DNA of 64,000 bases from Acidobacteriaceae bacterium (lineage in GTDB: Bacteria > Acidobacteriota > Terriglobia > Terriglobales > Acidobacteriaceae): the NCBI GenBank assembly GCA_003134995.1, contig PLDC01000019.1, forward strand, positions 335,920 through 399,919. Direction: 5' to 3'. The position numbers and the translations under genes were made by a program. Position 1 is the stretch's first letter, and every line of letters begins with the position of its first letter. Under the pieces are notes generated by a model. The model was not told the origin of the DNA, searched no databases, and was given only the letters and a program-made list of their open reading frames with translations. Below are positions 18,616 through 27,269 of the stretch, piece by piece.

Positions 18616-19323
18616 ATGCCTGTGCATCTGTCCGTTGCTGATTTCAAAGCGGCCAATGCTGTCTGCGAACTCCGATACGAGAACGCCTATTTGATCTACG
18701 ACCGTACGGGTCTAGTTTGCCGCGAAGCCCGTGGATTCTACACGAACTGCAACGTCGTAACAGCATCTCCCAATCAGACGATTTTTCAAGCCGACGAGGG
18801 AGCGTTTGCCTTGGAGCTGTCTCAGTGCCGTTTTTCGACAAATAGGCCCGACCCCTCCTTGGAGAAATTCGCGGGGCACTGCAAGACATTCTTCGACTCC
18901 GTTACGATTCACCTAGACGTAAGGGTGTTCACTCGCGTTGGGTTCAGGATCACTTTCCGGAAAGACTACAAGGACCTAGACGAGGCCAAAGCCGCTCTAA
19001 ACTCCCTTAAGCTTGTAAATCTGCGGCCGGAAGAGCGTTTCGGGGCGGCGCCAGAGCCGCACGAGATCTTCTTCCGATGGGAAGGGAACCAAGTGGGCGC
19101 GATGTTGCGCCTCAAGGCAGAAAGTGGCAAAATAGATATCACCCTTCCCCCGGAACTTGAAGCTGAAAAGTCCGAGATCCATAAATCCTTTAATGGTCTA
19201 ATTCTAGATGTCGACTACTATACTGTGGCGCCAGTCGAGCGGTCGCAATTGGATGCCTCTGCTTGGATTCTGCGGTCGGCAAGGACGATAAGGAAGAACC
19301 TCGACACAATCTTTGGCAACTGA
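18616..19323 (+). CDS. Uncharacterised protein, first gene of a three-gene cassette
   Basis: 235 residues, no signal peptide or membrane segment. It has two apparent halves. In the N-terminal half, FALELSQCRFSTN followed by SLEKFAGHCKTFFDSV and RVGFRITFRKDY loosely recalls the TIGR04255 family of sporadically distributed proteins found beside mobile or defence genes; this is a weak resemblance. The C-terminal half (GAMLRLKAESGKIDITLPPEL, LILDVDYYTVAPVERSQLD) looks like a second alpha/beta unit. The stop codon is followed with no gap by the ATG of the next gene, so the two are very likely co-translated. The region appears less GC-rich than the flanking housekeeping genes, consistent with transfer. 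Confidence 0.7.
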   Translation: MPVHLSVADFKAANAVCELRYENAYLIYDRTGLVCREARGFYTNCNVVTASPNQTIFQADEGAFALELSQCRFSTNRPDPSLEKFAGHCKTFFDSVTIHLDVRVFTRVGFRITFRKDYKDLDEAKAALNSLKLVNLRPEERFGAAPEPHEIFFRWEGNQVGAMLRLKAESGKIDITLPPELEAEKSEIHKSFNGLILDVDYYTVAPVERSQLDASAWILRSARTIRKNLDTIFGN

Positions 19324-19965
19324 ATGCCCGACACCAACACCATCGAGTTCCCCAAACCGGCCCTCGAGCCCCCTCCGGCCTCGGGTACTGGCGGGTATCG
19401 TTTGTCTGGTACGCAAGGCGGCGCTCCCGCAAGGATAGCCAGACACGCTGTCCGCGGCTCAACTGCGCTAGCGCCGATCGAAATAGACAAACTATATCCG
19501 GCTGACAAGAATTATGTGTCGGATCTGATTGCCGCGCTCAGCGTCCTCGCCGACGCCATTGGTCTGCTGGAAAAGGCGAGGGCGGCTGCACGGAACAAAG
19601 ACGCGTTTACGGCTGATCGATATTGGCAGCGTTTTCAGAGTCTCCTGCCGGGATTATTCACGCGCAGGAAAATAGGAGACGGCTACGGAGCGGTCATCAA
19701 TGCTCTCCACTTTGCGTGCGTCAACCAACATGGGGCACCGGTAAGCCTCGAACAACTTACCACTGTTTGGCGGGTCATTAAAGAACTTCGGAATGCGCCT
19801 GTTATCACCTTTGAGCAAGCGCTCAAGTATGTTCAGGAGCTTGAGGATTGCCATCTCCAAGTCTATCCCACCACGATTTCGGAGCTGATACAAGAAACAG
19901 AGGATGATGAAAGCATACGTGGAGACGACCGTTCTGACGAACGTTCTCTTGAAGCCCGGCTCTGA
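19324..19965 (+). CDS. Uncharacterised protein, middle gene of the cassette
   Basis: 213 residues that I do not recognise. The first 60 residues are low-complexity (PKPALEPPPASGTGGYRLSG) and probably disordered. The rest is predicted helical: DKNYVSDLIAALSVLADAIGLLEKARAAARNKDAFTADRYWQRFQSLLPGLF and EQALKYVQELEDCHLQVYP. The C-terminus is very acidic (QETEDDESIRGDDRSDERSLE) and is encoded where the gene overlaps the next one by 62 bp. A disordered or acidic small protein translationally coupled to a PIN-like protein would fit an antitoxin or regulator; that is inference only. Confidence 0.7.
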   Translation: MPDTNTIEFPKPALEPPPASGTGGYRLSGTQGGAPARIARHAVRGSTALAPIEIDKLYPADKNYVSDLIAALSVLADAIGLLEKARAAARNKDAFTADRYWQRFQSLLPGLFTRRKIGDGYGAVINALHFACVNQHGAPVSLEQLTTVWRVIKELRNAPVITFEQALKYVQELEDCHLQVYPTTISELIQETEDDESIRGDDRSDERSLEARL

Positions 19966-20716
19966 GAAAGAGGCGGAAGCGAAATCGGCGCTTAGTCGTT
20001 ACGAAGAGACTCTCCTGCCTGTGTACTCGATCAAGGAGTTCAAGGCCGGTCCCCTTGACCACTACGCTTACGTTCACGATAAGCTTGTTCAAACACGGTC
20101 ACTTGCGCACACGCTCGCTGCAGTAAACTCGCTGAACCCGATCACCGAGGCCCGAAGAAAGAGCACGTCGTTGGAGGCGCTCGCAGCGGCCGCCCAACTC
20201 GACTCGACCAAGCCCAGAACCATCCGTCCGGGTTCCCCTGCGGACGAGGAGATGGCAGACCGGTACCGCTACGCCCTAGCCAGCTTGATCATCCTCAGAT
20301 GGCAAAGACGTCGAAAGATGACCACTAAGACAATCCAGGATCTGGAGTGCTACACCGAGGCCCAGCCTGAGATTGGGAAAGACGGCTTCTTCGACTTAAC
20401 GCCGAAAGAATGCGCGCATGATCGTCCCTGTTGTCTTTGGGGCGAACTGAAACTAGATGAGAACAAAAGTATTTTGACAGCGCTGCGCAACGCAATCCCG
20501 GAAACTTCGCAAGGCTACGAGGACAAGAACAGAAGGAAGGTTCTAAAGCATCTTATAAACACCCCGAAGCTTCCCTTGGACCGCGAGCAATGCCGCTGGC
20601 TGGGGGATGCCGTGTTCGCTTTCTTTTGCCCAAAGGACGCGGTAATTCTTACGACCAACATCAGAGACCATCAGCGTCTGGCAAAGGCAATCGGAAAGCG
20701 GGCGCAACAGCCATAA
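19904..20716 (+). CDS. PIN-like domain protein, last gene of the cassette
   Basis: 270 residues (a second ATG follows immediately, and AGAGG precedes both). The two ends look like a PIN nuclease fold. AYVETTVLTNVLL at residues 4-16 resembles the DTNVLL strand with Glu7 in place of Asp. PVYSIKEFKAG supplies Glu45. The C-terminal GDAVFAFFCPKDAVILTTNIRDHQRL supplies Asp235 and Asp255 in the family order. Between them is a long insert of about 140 residues with a CAHDRPCC segment, unlike compact VapC toxins. A PIN-type RNase role is inference. Its start lies 62 bp inside the previous gene. Confidence 0.65.
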   Translation: MMKAYVETTVLTNVLLKPGSEKEAEAKSALSRYEETLLPVYSIKEFKAGPLDHYAYVHDKLVQTRSLAHTLAAVNSLNPITEARRKSTSLEALAAAAQLDSTKPRTIRPGSPADEEMADRYRYALASLIILRWQRRRKMTTKTIQDLECYTEAQPEIGKDGFFDLTPKECAHDRPCCLWGELKLDENKSILTALRNAIPETSQGYEDKNRRKVLKHLINTPKLPLDREQCRWLGDAVFAFFCPKDAVILTTNIRDHQRLAKAIGKRAQQP

Positions 20717-20779
20717 GGCGAGGCCTCGATCTAACGGCGCTATCAGCTTCCTCCCTGTCTCCGCAGTAAGGCCTTCAAG

Positions 20780-20815
20780 AAAAAACGGGGCGGCCCTCGC
20801 CGCCCCGCAAAAAAA
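20780..20815 (-). terminator. Rho-independent terminator of ahcY
   Basis: Stem CGGGGCGG (20786-20793) with CCGCCCCG (20800-20807) and a 6-nt loop. Read on the minus strand the hairpin is followed by a run of six T (20785-20780). It lies 27 bp beyond the ahcY stop. Confidence 0.8.
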
Positions 20816-20839
20816 CTGACCACTGACCACTAGCCACTG
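20808..20839. repeat. Short heptamer array (TGACCAC type)
   Basis: TGACCAC, TGACCAC and TAGCCAC follow each other between the ahcY terminator and its stop codon. This is one of the unit-of-seven arrays found in many spacers of the window. Confidence 0.6.
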
Positions 20840-20841
20840 CC

Positions 20842-22116
20842 CTAAGTCCCTTCCGACCACCCAGCCAAATACTCCTCCTGCTCCGGAGTCAGCCGGTCAA
20901 TCTTAATCCCCATCGATTCCAGCTTCAGCTTGGCCACGCGCTTGTCGAGTTCGTCCGGAACGCGATACACGCGCTTCTCGAGCGTCTTGAAATTCTTCAC
21001 CATATACTCGACCGAAAGCGCCTGGTCGGCAAAGCTCATATCCATCACCGACGCCGGATGTCCCTCAGCCGCCGAAAGATTAATCAGCCGACCCTCGCCG
21101 AGCAGATTGATCTTGCGCCCGTCTTTCAAAGAATATTCGTCAACGAAAGTGCGAGTAGTGCGCTTCGACGAAGACATTTTCTCCAGCGCCGGAATATCGA
21201 TCTCCACATTGAAGTGTCCGGAGTTCGAAATGATCGCGCCATCTTTCATTAACTCGAAGTGTTCGCGAGTCAGCACGCTCTTGTTGCCGGTGACGGTGCA
21301 GAAGACGTCGCCCAGCTTCGCCGCCTCCGTCATCGACATCACGCGGAAACCATCCATCACAGCTTCGAGCGCCTTGGTCGGATCGACTTCCGTAATAATC
21401 ACTTCCGCGCCATTGCCGCGTGCGCGGCTAGCCAGCCCGCGCCCGCACCAGCCGTAGCCGGCTACGACAAACTTCGACCCGGCCAGCAAAAAGTTGGTGG
21501 CGCGAATTATTCCATCGATGGTCGACTGCCCAGTCCCGTAACGATTATCAAAAAGATGCTTGGTGTCGGCGTCGTTCACCGCGACAATAGGAAATTTCAA
21601 CACGCCTTCCTTCGCCATCGCGCGTAGCCGAATCACGCCCGTAGTCGTCTCTTCCGTTCCGCCGATCACGCCTTCCAGAGCGTCAGTACGCTTGGTATGC
21701 AGAATCGTGACCAGGTCCGCGCCGTCGTCCATCGTGATGTGCGGCTTGTGATCGATCGCCGCCAGAATGTGATTGTAATAAGTGTCGTTGTCTTCACCCT
21801 TGATCGCGAAAACCGGAATACCCTGATCGCGCACCAGGCTCGCGGAAACATCGTCCTGCGTAGACAGCGGATTCGAGGCGCACAGCACGACGTCAGCGCC
21901 GCCGTCGCGCAGGCAGATGGCCAGGTTCGCCGTCTCCGCCGTGACGTGCAGGCAAGCCGAAATGCGAATGCCTTTCAGCGGCTGATTCTTAATAAACTCT
22001 TTGCGGATAATTTGCAGCACCTTCATGGACTGGTTCGCCCACTCGATGCGCTTCTTGCCCATTTCGGCCAGTTCCAGGCTCTTGATATCGCTATTGACCT
22101 GCGCTGCTGTCGACAT
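20842..22116 (-). CDS. ahcY: Adenosylhomocysteinase
   Basis: 424 residues, the length of the shorter bacterial/archaeal SAHases. N-terminal substrate domain: [50 protein letters not shown]-binding Rossmann segment: [31 protein letters not shown]-terminal dimerisation residues: [29 protein letters not shown]. It hydrolyses S-adenosylhomocysteine to homocysteine and adenosine. It lies 359 bp downstream of metK on the same strand, linking both sides of the methyl cycle, although the gap with a REP repeat suggests separate promoters. Confidence 0.97.
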   Translation of the reverse strand: MSTAAQVNSDIKSLELAEMGKKRIEWANQSMKVLQIIRKEFIKNQPLKGIRISACLHVTAETANLAICLRDGGADVVLCASNPLSTQDDVSASLVRDQGIPVFAIKGEDNDTYYNHILAAIDHKPHITMDDGADLVTILHTKRTDALEGVIGGTEETTTGVIRLRAMAKEGVLKFPIVAVNDADTKHLFDNRYGTGQSTIDGIIRATNFLLAGSKFVVAGYGWCGRGLASRARGNGAEVIITEVDPTKALEAVMDGFRVMSMTEAAKLGDVFCTVTGNKSVLTREHFELMKDGAIISNSGHFNVEIDIPALEKMSSSKRTTRTFVDEYSLKDGRKINLLGEGRLINLSAAEGHPASVMDMSFADQALSVEYMVKNFKTLEKRVYRVPDELDKRVAKLKLESMGIKIDRLTPEQEEYLAGWSEGT

Positions 22117-22475
22117 ACGCCTCCTGTGGCGCTTTCAAATCCTAAGAATTGTTTTGGTTACCAGGTTACTTTTTGAGAGAGTAATTTTGATTGCTCAGTC
22201 AGAATACACGACAAAGCAGCAAATTCAGCACACCCATCCGGCTCTTTAGGGAGTGGCACCTTCGGCCCATCTCCCAAGTTGAACCTTGGGTTAGACGGAA
22301 AACAAAAACGCAAGGATCCATGGGATTTACCCCGTGAACCCCGTGCCCTCCGTGGTAAAAGATTCTTGTCGAGACTACTTGCGCGGAGGGTGCCCCATCC
22401 TTGCGCGTTCTTTGCGCAAGGGTGGGATTCCACCGCAGCGTCTATCTTGGTCTTCTAAAGCCGCCCTGACGCGGC
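22117..22475. other. 359-bp spacer between metK and ahcY with one REP-type palindrome
   Basis: No gene seen. Positions 22388-22426 form a REP-type hairpin (GGGTGCCCCATCCTTGCGCG, then GCGCAAGGGTGGG), related to the REP units of the RAYT region 2-5 kb away. I saw no clear SAM or SAH riboswitch core. Confidence 0.6.
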
Positions 22476-23732
22476 CTACTTGCGCCCCGCATGAGCCGGC
22501 TCCCGCACACCAGCATCGCTAGCCAGCGCACCTGCCTTGTCAGTTAACTCCCAAGTGAAGTCCGGATCATTTCGCCCGAAGTGTCCGTAAGCCGCCGTCT
22601 TCTTATAAATCGGACGCCGCAAATCCAGAGACTCGATAATCCCCCGCGGAGTCAGCTTGAAGTGCGCTCGAATCAAATCCGGAATGATCGCTGGATCCAC
22701 TTTCTCGGTCGCGAAAGTATCCACGCGCACGCTGACCGGATCAGCCACGCCGATCGCGTAAGCCAGTTGCACCTCGCAACGGTCGGCGAGCTTGGCCGCG
22801 ACAATGTTCTTCGCAATGTGCCGCGCCATATAAGCCGCCGAACGATCCACCTTGGTCGGATCCTTCCCGCTGAACGCTCCGCCGCCGTGACGTCCCATGC
22901 CACCGTAAGTATCGACAATAATCTTGCGCCCGGTCAGCCCGGTATCGCCCATTGGCCCGCCAATCACAAACCGTCCAGTAGGATTAATGTGGTACTTGGT
23001 GTACTCGTCGAGCAGATGCGGAGGAATCACCGCCTGAATCACATGCTTGAGAATTCCCGCCCGCAACTCTTCATTGCCCACGGTCTCCGAATGCTGCGTG
23101 GAAATCACAACCGCATCCACCCGCAGCACCTTACCCTGCGCATCATATTCAACTGTGACCTGTGATTTTCCATCCGGACGAAGAAAGGGAAGCGTCCCAT
23201 TCTTGCGCACCTGCGAAAGCCGCATAGTAAGCTTGTGCGCCAAAGAAATCGGAGTAGGCATCAACTCCTCATTTTCATTACACGCGTAACCAAACATCAT
23301 TCCCTGATCGCCGGCGCCGCCGGTGTCTACGCCCATGGCGATGTCGCCGGATTGTTTGTTGATGCTGGAGATTACGGCGCAGGTGTTGCAGTCGAAGCCG
23401 TGGAGGGCGTTGTCGTAGCCGATGGACTGGACGGTGCCGCGGACTACGTTTTGAAAATCGACGTAGGCTTTGGTGGTGATTTCTCCGGCGATGACTACGA
23501 GGCCGGTGGCGGTGAGGGTTTCGCAGGCCACGCGGCTGGCGGAATCTTCGGCGAGGCAGGCATCGAGGATGGCGTCGGAAATCTGATCGGCGATCTTATC
23601 GGGATGGCCTTCGGTGACGGATTCGGAGGTAAATAAAATGCGATTCTTTGATGTTGTGGTTGGGGGCAAAATTTTGTTCTCCTTAGAAACTGCTTTGGAC
23701 TTCAGTTGTGGCGAGGTCGGCGGATTGGGCAC
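22476..23732 (-). CDS. metK: S-adenosylmethionine synthetase
   Basis: 418 residues from the first ATG. The conserved part begins [20 protein letters not shown], about 29 residues in. AAGGAG lies 9 bp before a TTG at 23669 that would give [17 protein letters not shown], so the true start may be there and the first 21 residues may not be made. Signature motifs: [29 protein letters not shown] and [19 protein letters not shown]. It makes SAM from ATP and methionine. It pairs functionally with ahcY downstream. Confidence 0.96.
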   Translation of the reverse strand: MPNPPTSPQLKSKAVSKENKILPPTTTSKNRILFTSESVTEGHPDKIADQISDAILDACLAEDSASRVACETLTATGLVVIAGEITTKAYVDFQNVVRGTVQSIGYDNALHGFDCNTCAVISSINKQSGDIAMGVDTGGAGDQGMMFGYACNENEELMPTPISLAHKLTMRLSQVRKNGTLPFLRPDGKSQVTVEYDAQGKVLRVDAVVISTQHSETVGNEELRAGILKHVIQAVIPPHLLDEYTKYHINPTGRFVIGGPMGDTGLTGRKIIVDTYGGMGRHGGGAFSGKDPTKVDRSAAYMARHIAKNIVAAKLADRCEVQLAYAIGVADPVSVRVDTFATEKVDPAIIPDLIRAHFKLTPRGIIESLDLRRPIYKKTAAYGHFGRNDPDFTWELTDKAGALASDAGVREPAHAGRK

Positions 23733-24012
23733 GCGGTCGCTACGATCACGCTATGGAACGATGACTATAAAAAGGCTACCAGACGGCTCAGGGTCATGCA
23801 ATGGGTTTTGCCTCAAAGGCCGCGTGGTGAATTCAACTGCGGAATTGCCGGGGTGGATGGAGGGATTCGGGTGGCTAGCGGCGGCGCCGGAAAATGGAAA
23901 ACGTCCCGTCTGTATGAATGCATAAGTGAAATGAAGAAGGGTCCTCCGAGCGGCTACGATGCTGAGACCGGCGAAGAAAGCGCCGGCTCAGAAAGCTCAC
24001 CAGGAGAACCCC

Positions 24013-24373
24013 ATGAATACCCTTCACTATATCGGATTCGACGTTCACAAGAAAACCATCAGTTTTTGTGTCAAGACTGCCGCTGGCGAGATTGTGGAAG
24101 AAGGCAGTTTGCTGGCGCAGCGCGCGGTCTTGCGGCAATGGGCCTCGGCGCGACGGCAACCTTGGCGGGGAGCGCTGGAGGCGACGCTATTCAGCAGTTG
24201 GATCTACGACACGCTGAAACCTTACGGCGAGCAGTTGGAGATGGCGCATCCCGCCAAGATGAAAGCCATCAGCGCGGGCAAGAAGAAGAGCGATACCCTC
24301 GACGCCCGCACCATCGCCGACCTGGTGCGCTGCGATCTGTTGCCCGCCTGCTATGTGGCCGCGCCGCGCATTC
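24013..24373 (+). pseudogene. IS110-family transposase, N-terminal fragment
   Basis: From the ATG at 24013 (AGGAG 8-12 bp upstream) the frame reads MNTLHYIGFDVHKKTISFCV, the DEDD/RuvC-like start of IS110 transposases with the first Asp in GFDVHKK. It then gives GALEATLFSSWIYDTLKPYG and MAHPAKMKAISAGKKKSDTLDARTIADLVR. It stops matching after PRIRR, exactly where the 233-bp REP element begins at 24374. The C-terminal Tnp_20 domain is missing and I did not find it downstream of the element. Confidence 0.85.
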
Positions 24374-24606
24374 GGCGGGTGGCCCAGGCTTTTGATTTCG
24401 CTGACACAAACAAAACTGAGGGTGCCCCGTCCTTTGCGTAGTTTGCAAAGGGCGGGAACCACGAACACATGCGCAACCGGGTTTGTGCAGAGGGACAAAG
24501 GTCGCGCCGGCAGCATCACTACCCGCCCTTGCAAAAAACGCAAGGACGGGGCACCCCCTGCATAGATAGCGCACACGAACATCATCAGAAGGGCGGGCCA
24601 CCCGCC
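24374..24606. mobile_element. 233-bp REP/BIME-type element, copy A
   Basis: The ends are a perfect 12-bp inverted repeat, GGCGGGTGGCCC (24374-24385) and GGGCCACCCGCC (24595-24606). Inside are two REP palindromes in opposite orientation, 24420-24456 and 24522-24556, each pairing CCCGTCCTT with a complementary AAGGGCGGG-type arm. Copy B at 26908-27140 has the same length and differs at one position that I could find (G at 24577, A in copy B). No coding capacity. The structure is that of a BIME mobilised by a RAYT transposase, and a RAYT fragment lies next to copy B. Confidence 0.8.
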
Positions 24607-24726
24607 CTGTCAAGTTCTGAAAAATCACGAATAGCGCTATCGCCTGGTTTCAACAGTTCCCATGACGGCCGGATTCCTGCGTCGCAGCTTCGGAGGTTCG
24701 TGGCGAGATGTCGTAGACCTGCGTCT

Positions 24727-26298
24727 TCATTTTACCTGCTTGCAGACGCCTGTCGGGTGGGTGGCAGCGAAATCCTTGAGCGTGGGATCGGCCGATCTTT
24801 GGAACGCGGCGAAATAGGGGTGCAGCCCTTGGTTGTTACTGTTCAGCCCCATTACTGCCGAAATCAGCATGTTGGGTGCCGTGATGGGACCATTCAGACC
24901 GAGGTTCTTCCCGTCGTCGAAGCCGACGCCGACCTTCAGGCCCCACAAGGATTGGTCCCCCGCGACAGCCGGGGGAACCTCGCCCCTGAAGTCGTGGAGG
25001 CCCACCTCGAAGTCCGCTATGCCGGACAGTCCGACGGTGTAGGGGACGGTATCCGACGCGCCGTGTATGCCGGAGATCGTGACCTGCCCTTCGTTGAAGA
25101 CCAGACGGAACGGAAAGCTGTACGTAGCGCTGCGGAAATCGTAGCCCTCGCCCACGCAAAGCGTGCCGTCCCACGTCCCTTGGAGGGAGGCTATGCCGTG
25201 CCAAGTGTAGACCGCGGGCGAGCCGTCGCGCTGGAACACCAATTGCGAGCCGGGCTGCATTACCGTGAGCTTGGTGTCCGGGGATACATAATCGACGATC
25301 CCTTCCCTAAGAGCGACGACTATATCGTCGCCCGCGCTGACGGAAAAATCCGTCCCCCGGACTCCGAGGGAGACAACGCAGAGGCTCCCACTCAAAACCT
25401 CGTAGTAGGACTTGTTCTCGTAGTAGCAGGGGTTTCCCGTGGGGACTGCGCCATTGGGGGGCACTAAGTTCAGACGAATCAGCAGGTGCGTCGACTCGGC
25501 TTTTGAGTAGCCTGTCAAAAACCGGAACGTTCCCGTTGTGACCTGCCAGACAAAATCCCATACATCGACTTTTGTGTTGAACACGAAATCGTCCATGACC
25601 ATGTCGCTGTTGGGTCCCACGGTGAATCTCGTATCGTCTGGGAGGTGGAATTCTGCCCTCGCCCCAGGCCCGGTCTTCAGGCGGGCGCCCCTGAAATTCG
25701 CCTGCGTAAAGTTGCCGTGCCATTCGCGGCCGTCTGCGGTAATGATCGTCACGTTACCCCTGACATCGAACGCTTTTGGCGACCATGGATGGCTGTTCCA
25801 CTCGACGAGCGCCCCCCCGCGCACCGACCAGTCATGGAAGGCTTGCCAAGTTTTGAAAGCGACGTCTTCTAGTCCGCACCGGGAATAGCTATCGGCGGCG
25901 GCGTCCAGTTTACCCAGCTTGAGCAGAATATCCCCGCGCTCGCACTCGTCCCAAGCCCACTGGTCTTGCTTTGCCGTGCTCCCCGCTACCCGGCGCAAGG
26001 CAAGCGCTTGGTCGATGTACTGTAGGCCTTGTTCCAGGTTGTTGCTTTTCTCCGCTTTTTCTGCTTTTCCTGCCAAGCCGACCGCTTTCCAGAAGTTCTT
26101 GTACTCCCGGCGTGCCTCTGCCGCCCCCGCCGCCTCGGCCCTCTGTTGGCGGCAGTCGGCGTCGCATCCGGTCCAGTCGGGCTGCGGGTGGTCGGGGTGG
26201 GAGCAATCGACGCCAAGCTGGGCGCAGGCGGACTGCCCCCAGCACACCGAGGTGCAGCATCCTGGAACAAGTAGCAGCATCGCCAGCAGTCGTTTCAT
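24727..26298 (-). CDS. Secreted FecR-domain protein
   Basis: 523 residues from the ATG at 26298, which follows a GGGGGGA ribosome site and gives a signal peptide (MKRLLAMLLLVPGCCTSVCWG). The frame is open much further upstream but that part crosses a REP repeat. Residues about 30-180 are helical and TPR-like (KAEKSNNLEQGLQYIDQALALRR, GDILLKLGKLDAAADSYSRCG). A FecR-type domain follows: LKTGPGARAEFHLPDDTRFTVGPNSDMVMDDF, GVRGTDFSVSAGDD, VVALREGIVDYVSPD and LTVMQPGSQLVF. The C-terminal 150 residues are unrecognised. It is probably periplasmic or surface-located with a structural or sensing role; no sigma factor or TonB receptor is adjacent. It lies between the two 233-bp REP elements. Confidence 0.75.
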   Translation of the reverse strand: MKRLLAMLLLVPGCCTSVCWGQSACAQLGVDCSHPDHPQPDWTGCDADCRQQRAEAAGAAEARREYKNFWKAVGLAGKAEKAEKSNNLEQGLQYIDQALALRRVAGSTAKQDQWAWDECERGDILLKLGKLDAAADSYSRCGLEDVAFKTWQAFHDWSVRGGALVEWNSHPWSPKAFDVRGNVTIITADGREWHGNFTQANFRGARLKTGPGARAEFHLPDDTRFTVGPNSDMVMDDFVFNTKVDVWDFVWQVTTGTFRFLTGYSKAESTHLLIRLNLVPPNGAVPTGNPCYYENKSYYEVLSGSLCVVSLGVRGTDFSVSAGDDIVVALREGIVDYVSPDTKLTVMQPGSQLVFQRDGSPAVYTWHGIASLQGTWDGTLCVGEGYDFRSATYSFPFRLVFNEGQVTISGIHGASDTVPYTVGLSGIADFEVGLHDFRGEVPPAVAGDQSLWGLKVGVGFDDGKNLGLNGPITAPNMLISAVMGLNSNNQGLHPYFAAFQRSADPTLKDFAATHPTGVCKQVK

Positions 26299-26549
26299 TG
26301 TCCCCCCTGGAGTCGGCATGATTTCGCTTCGTGCTGGAGCGTGGCGCTGATGCGCTTGGCCCCGTCCACTGCGACCTCCCCGCTTCGAGGCGGCGCTTCG
26401 TCTCGCGAAGCTGCCCGGCGGACGCCCCAATCTTGGAACGCATGGTTTCGCCGCAGCCAGGTTGGTCAAATTACATTTGTAACCCGTCCAGCCGGCCAGT
26501 GCCGTGGAAATTGGAGTTTTACTACAGTGTTCGAACGAAAGAAACCCTC

Positions 26550-26638
26550 GGCGGGTGGCCCACCCTTTCTGCCTCGGCTTTTTCTTTCCCGTTCCGAAAC
26601 TCTGGGTGCCCCGTCCTTGCGTTTTTTGCAAGGGCGGG
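26550..26638. repeat. Half-BIME / REP unit upstream of the RAYT fragment
   Basis: It begins with the same GGCGGGTGGCCC terminus as the 233-bp elements (26550-26561) and ends with the REP hairpin 26604-26638 (GGGTGCCCCGTCCTTGCG, TTTT, GCAAGGGCGGG). The other half of a full element is absent. REPs flanking a RAYT gene are the normal arrangement for this transposase family. Confidence 0.7.
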
Positions 26639-26668
26639 TACGATGCTGCCGATATCATGTGGTTTGTC

Positions 26669-26907
26669 ATGCCCAGCGGATTGCATCGCACTTATGGCGC
26701 GCATCCCCTGCACTTTATCACTTGCTCGTGCTACCGGCGATTGCCTTTTCTCAATACCGCTCGCGGGCGCGGCTATTTCCTTACGATTCTGGAGCAGACA
26801 CGGCAGCGATACCGCTTCGTGGTCGTCGGGTATGTTGTGATGCCGGAGCACATTCATCTGCTGTTGACGGAGCCAGAGGTCGGAACTCTCTCGACCGTGA
26901 TGCAGGT
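26669..26907 (+). pseudogene. REP-associated tyrosine transposase (RAYT), N-terminal fragment
   Basis: Translation from the ATG at 26669 gives MPSGLHRTYGAHPLHFITCS, then CYRRLPFLNTARGRGYFLTI and RFVVVGYVVMPEHIHLLLTE. This is the N-terminal half of a Y1 (HUH) transposase with the His-x-His metal motif. After STVMQV the coding sequence ends exactly at the left terminus of the 233-bp element (26908). The catalytic tyrosine helix is missing. An intact relative elsewhere in the genome would be needed to move REPs. Confidence 0.85.
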
Positions 26908-27140
26908 GGCGGGTGGCCCAGGCTTTTGATTTCGCTGACACAAACAAAACTGAGGGTGCCCCGTCCTTTGCGTAGTTTGCAAAGGGCGGGAACCACGAAC
27001 ACATGCGCAACCGGGTTTGTGCAGAGGGACAAAGGTCGCGCCGGCAGCATCACTACCCGCCCTTGCAAAAAACGCAAGGACGGGGCACCCCCTGCATAGA
27101 TAGCGCACACAAACATCATCAGAAGGGCGGGCCACCCGCC
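26908..27140. mobile_element. 233-bp REP/BIME-type element, copy B
   Basis: Same structure and orientation as copy A, with terminal inverted repeats GGCGGGTGGCCC (26908-26919) and GGGCCACCCGCC (27129-27140), and one difference (A at 27111). Copies A and B are direct repeats 2.3 kb apart enclosing the FecR gene and the RAYT fragment. No target-site duplication is obvious at either copy. Confidence 0.8.
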
Positions 27141-27269
27141 TGTTGTAGTGCAAAGATGGGCCAGCCCCCATTCTCCTGTCCCCGCATTCTCCCCCGCCTT
27201 TCCTTCCGGCGGAATGCGCGCTCGCTTCGCTCGCGGGGCGGACGAATGCGTCCGTCCCTCCATTTCCGT

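Noticed and set aside
22117-22475. SAM or SAH riboswitch between metK and ahcY
   Set aside because: I could not build the conserved core of any SAM/SAH class; the visible structure is a REP-type hairpin. A covariance-model search would settle it.
26341-27099. Plus-strand open frame of 252 codons spanning the RAYT region
   Set aside because: It reads through the REP repeats in the wrong frame; the RAYT protein is in the frame of the ATG at 26669.
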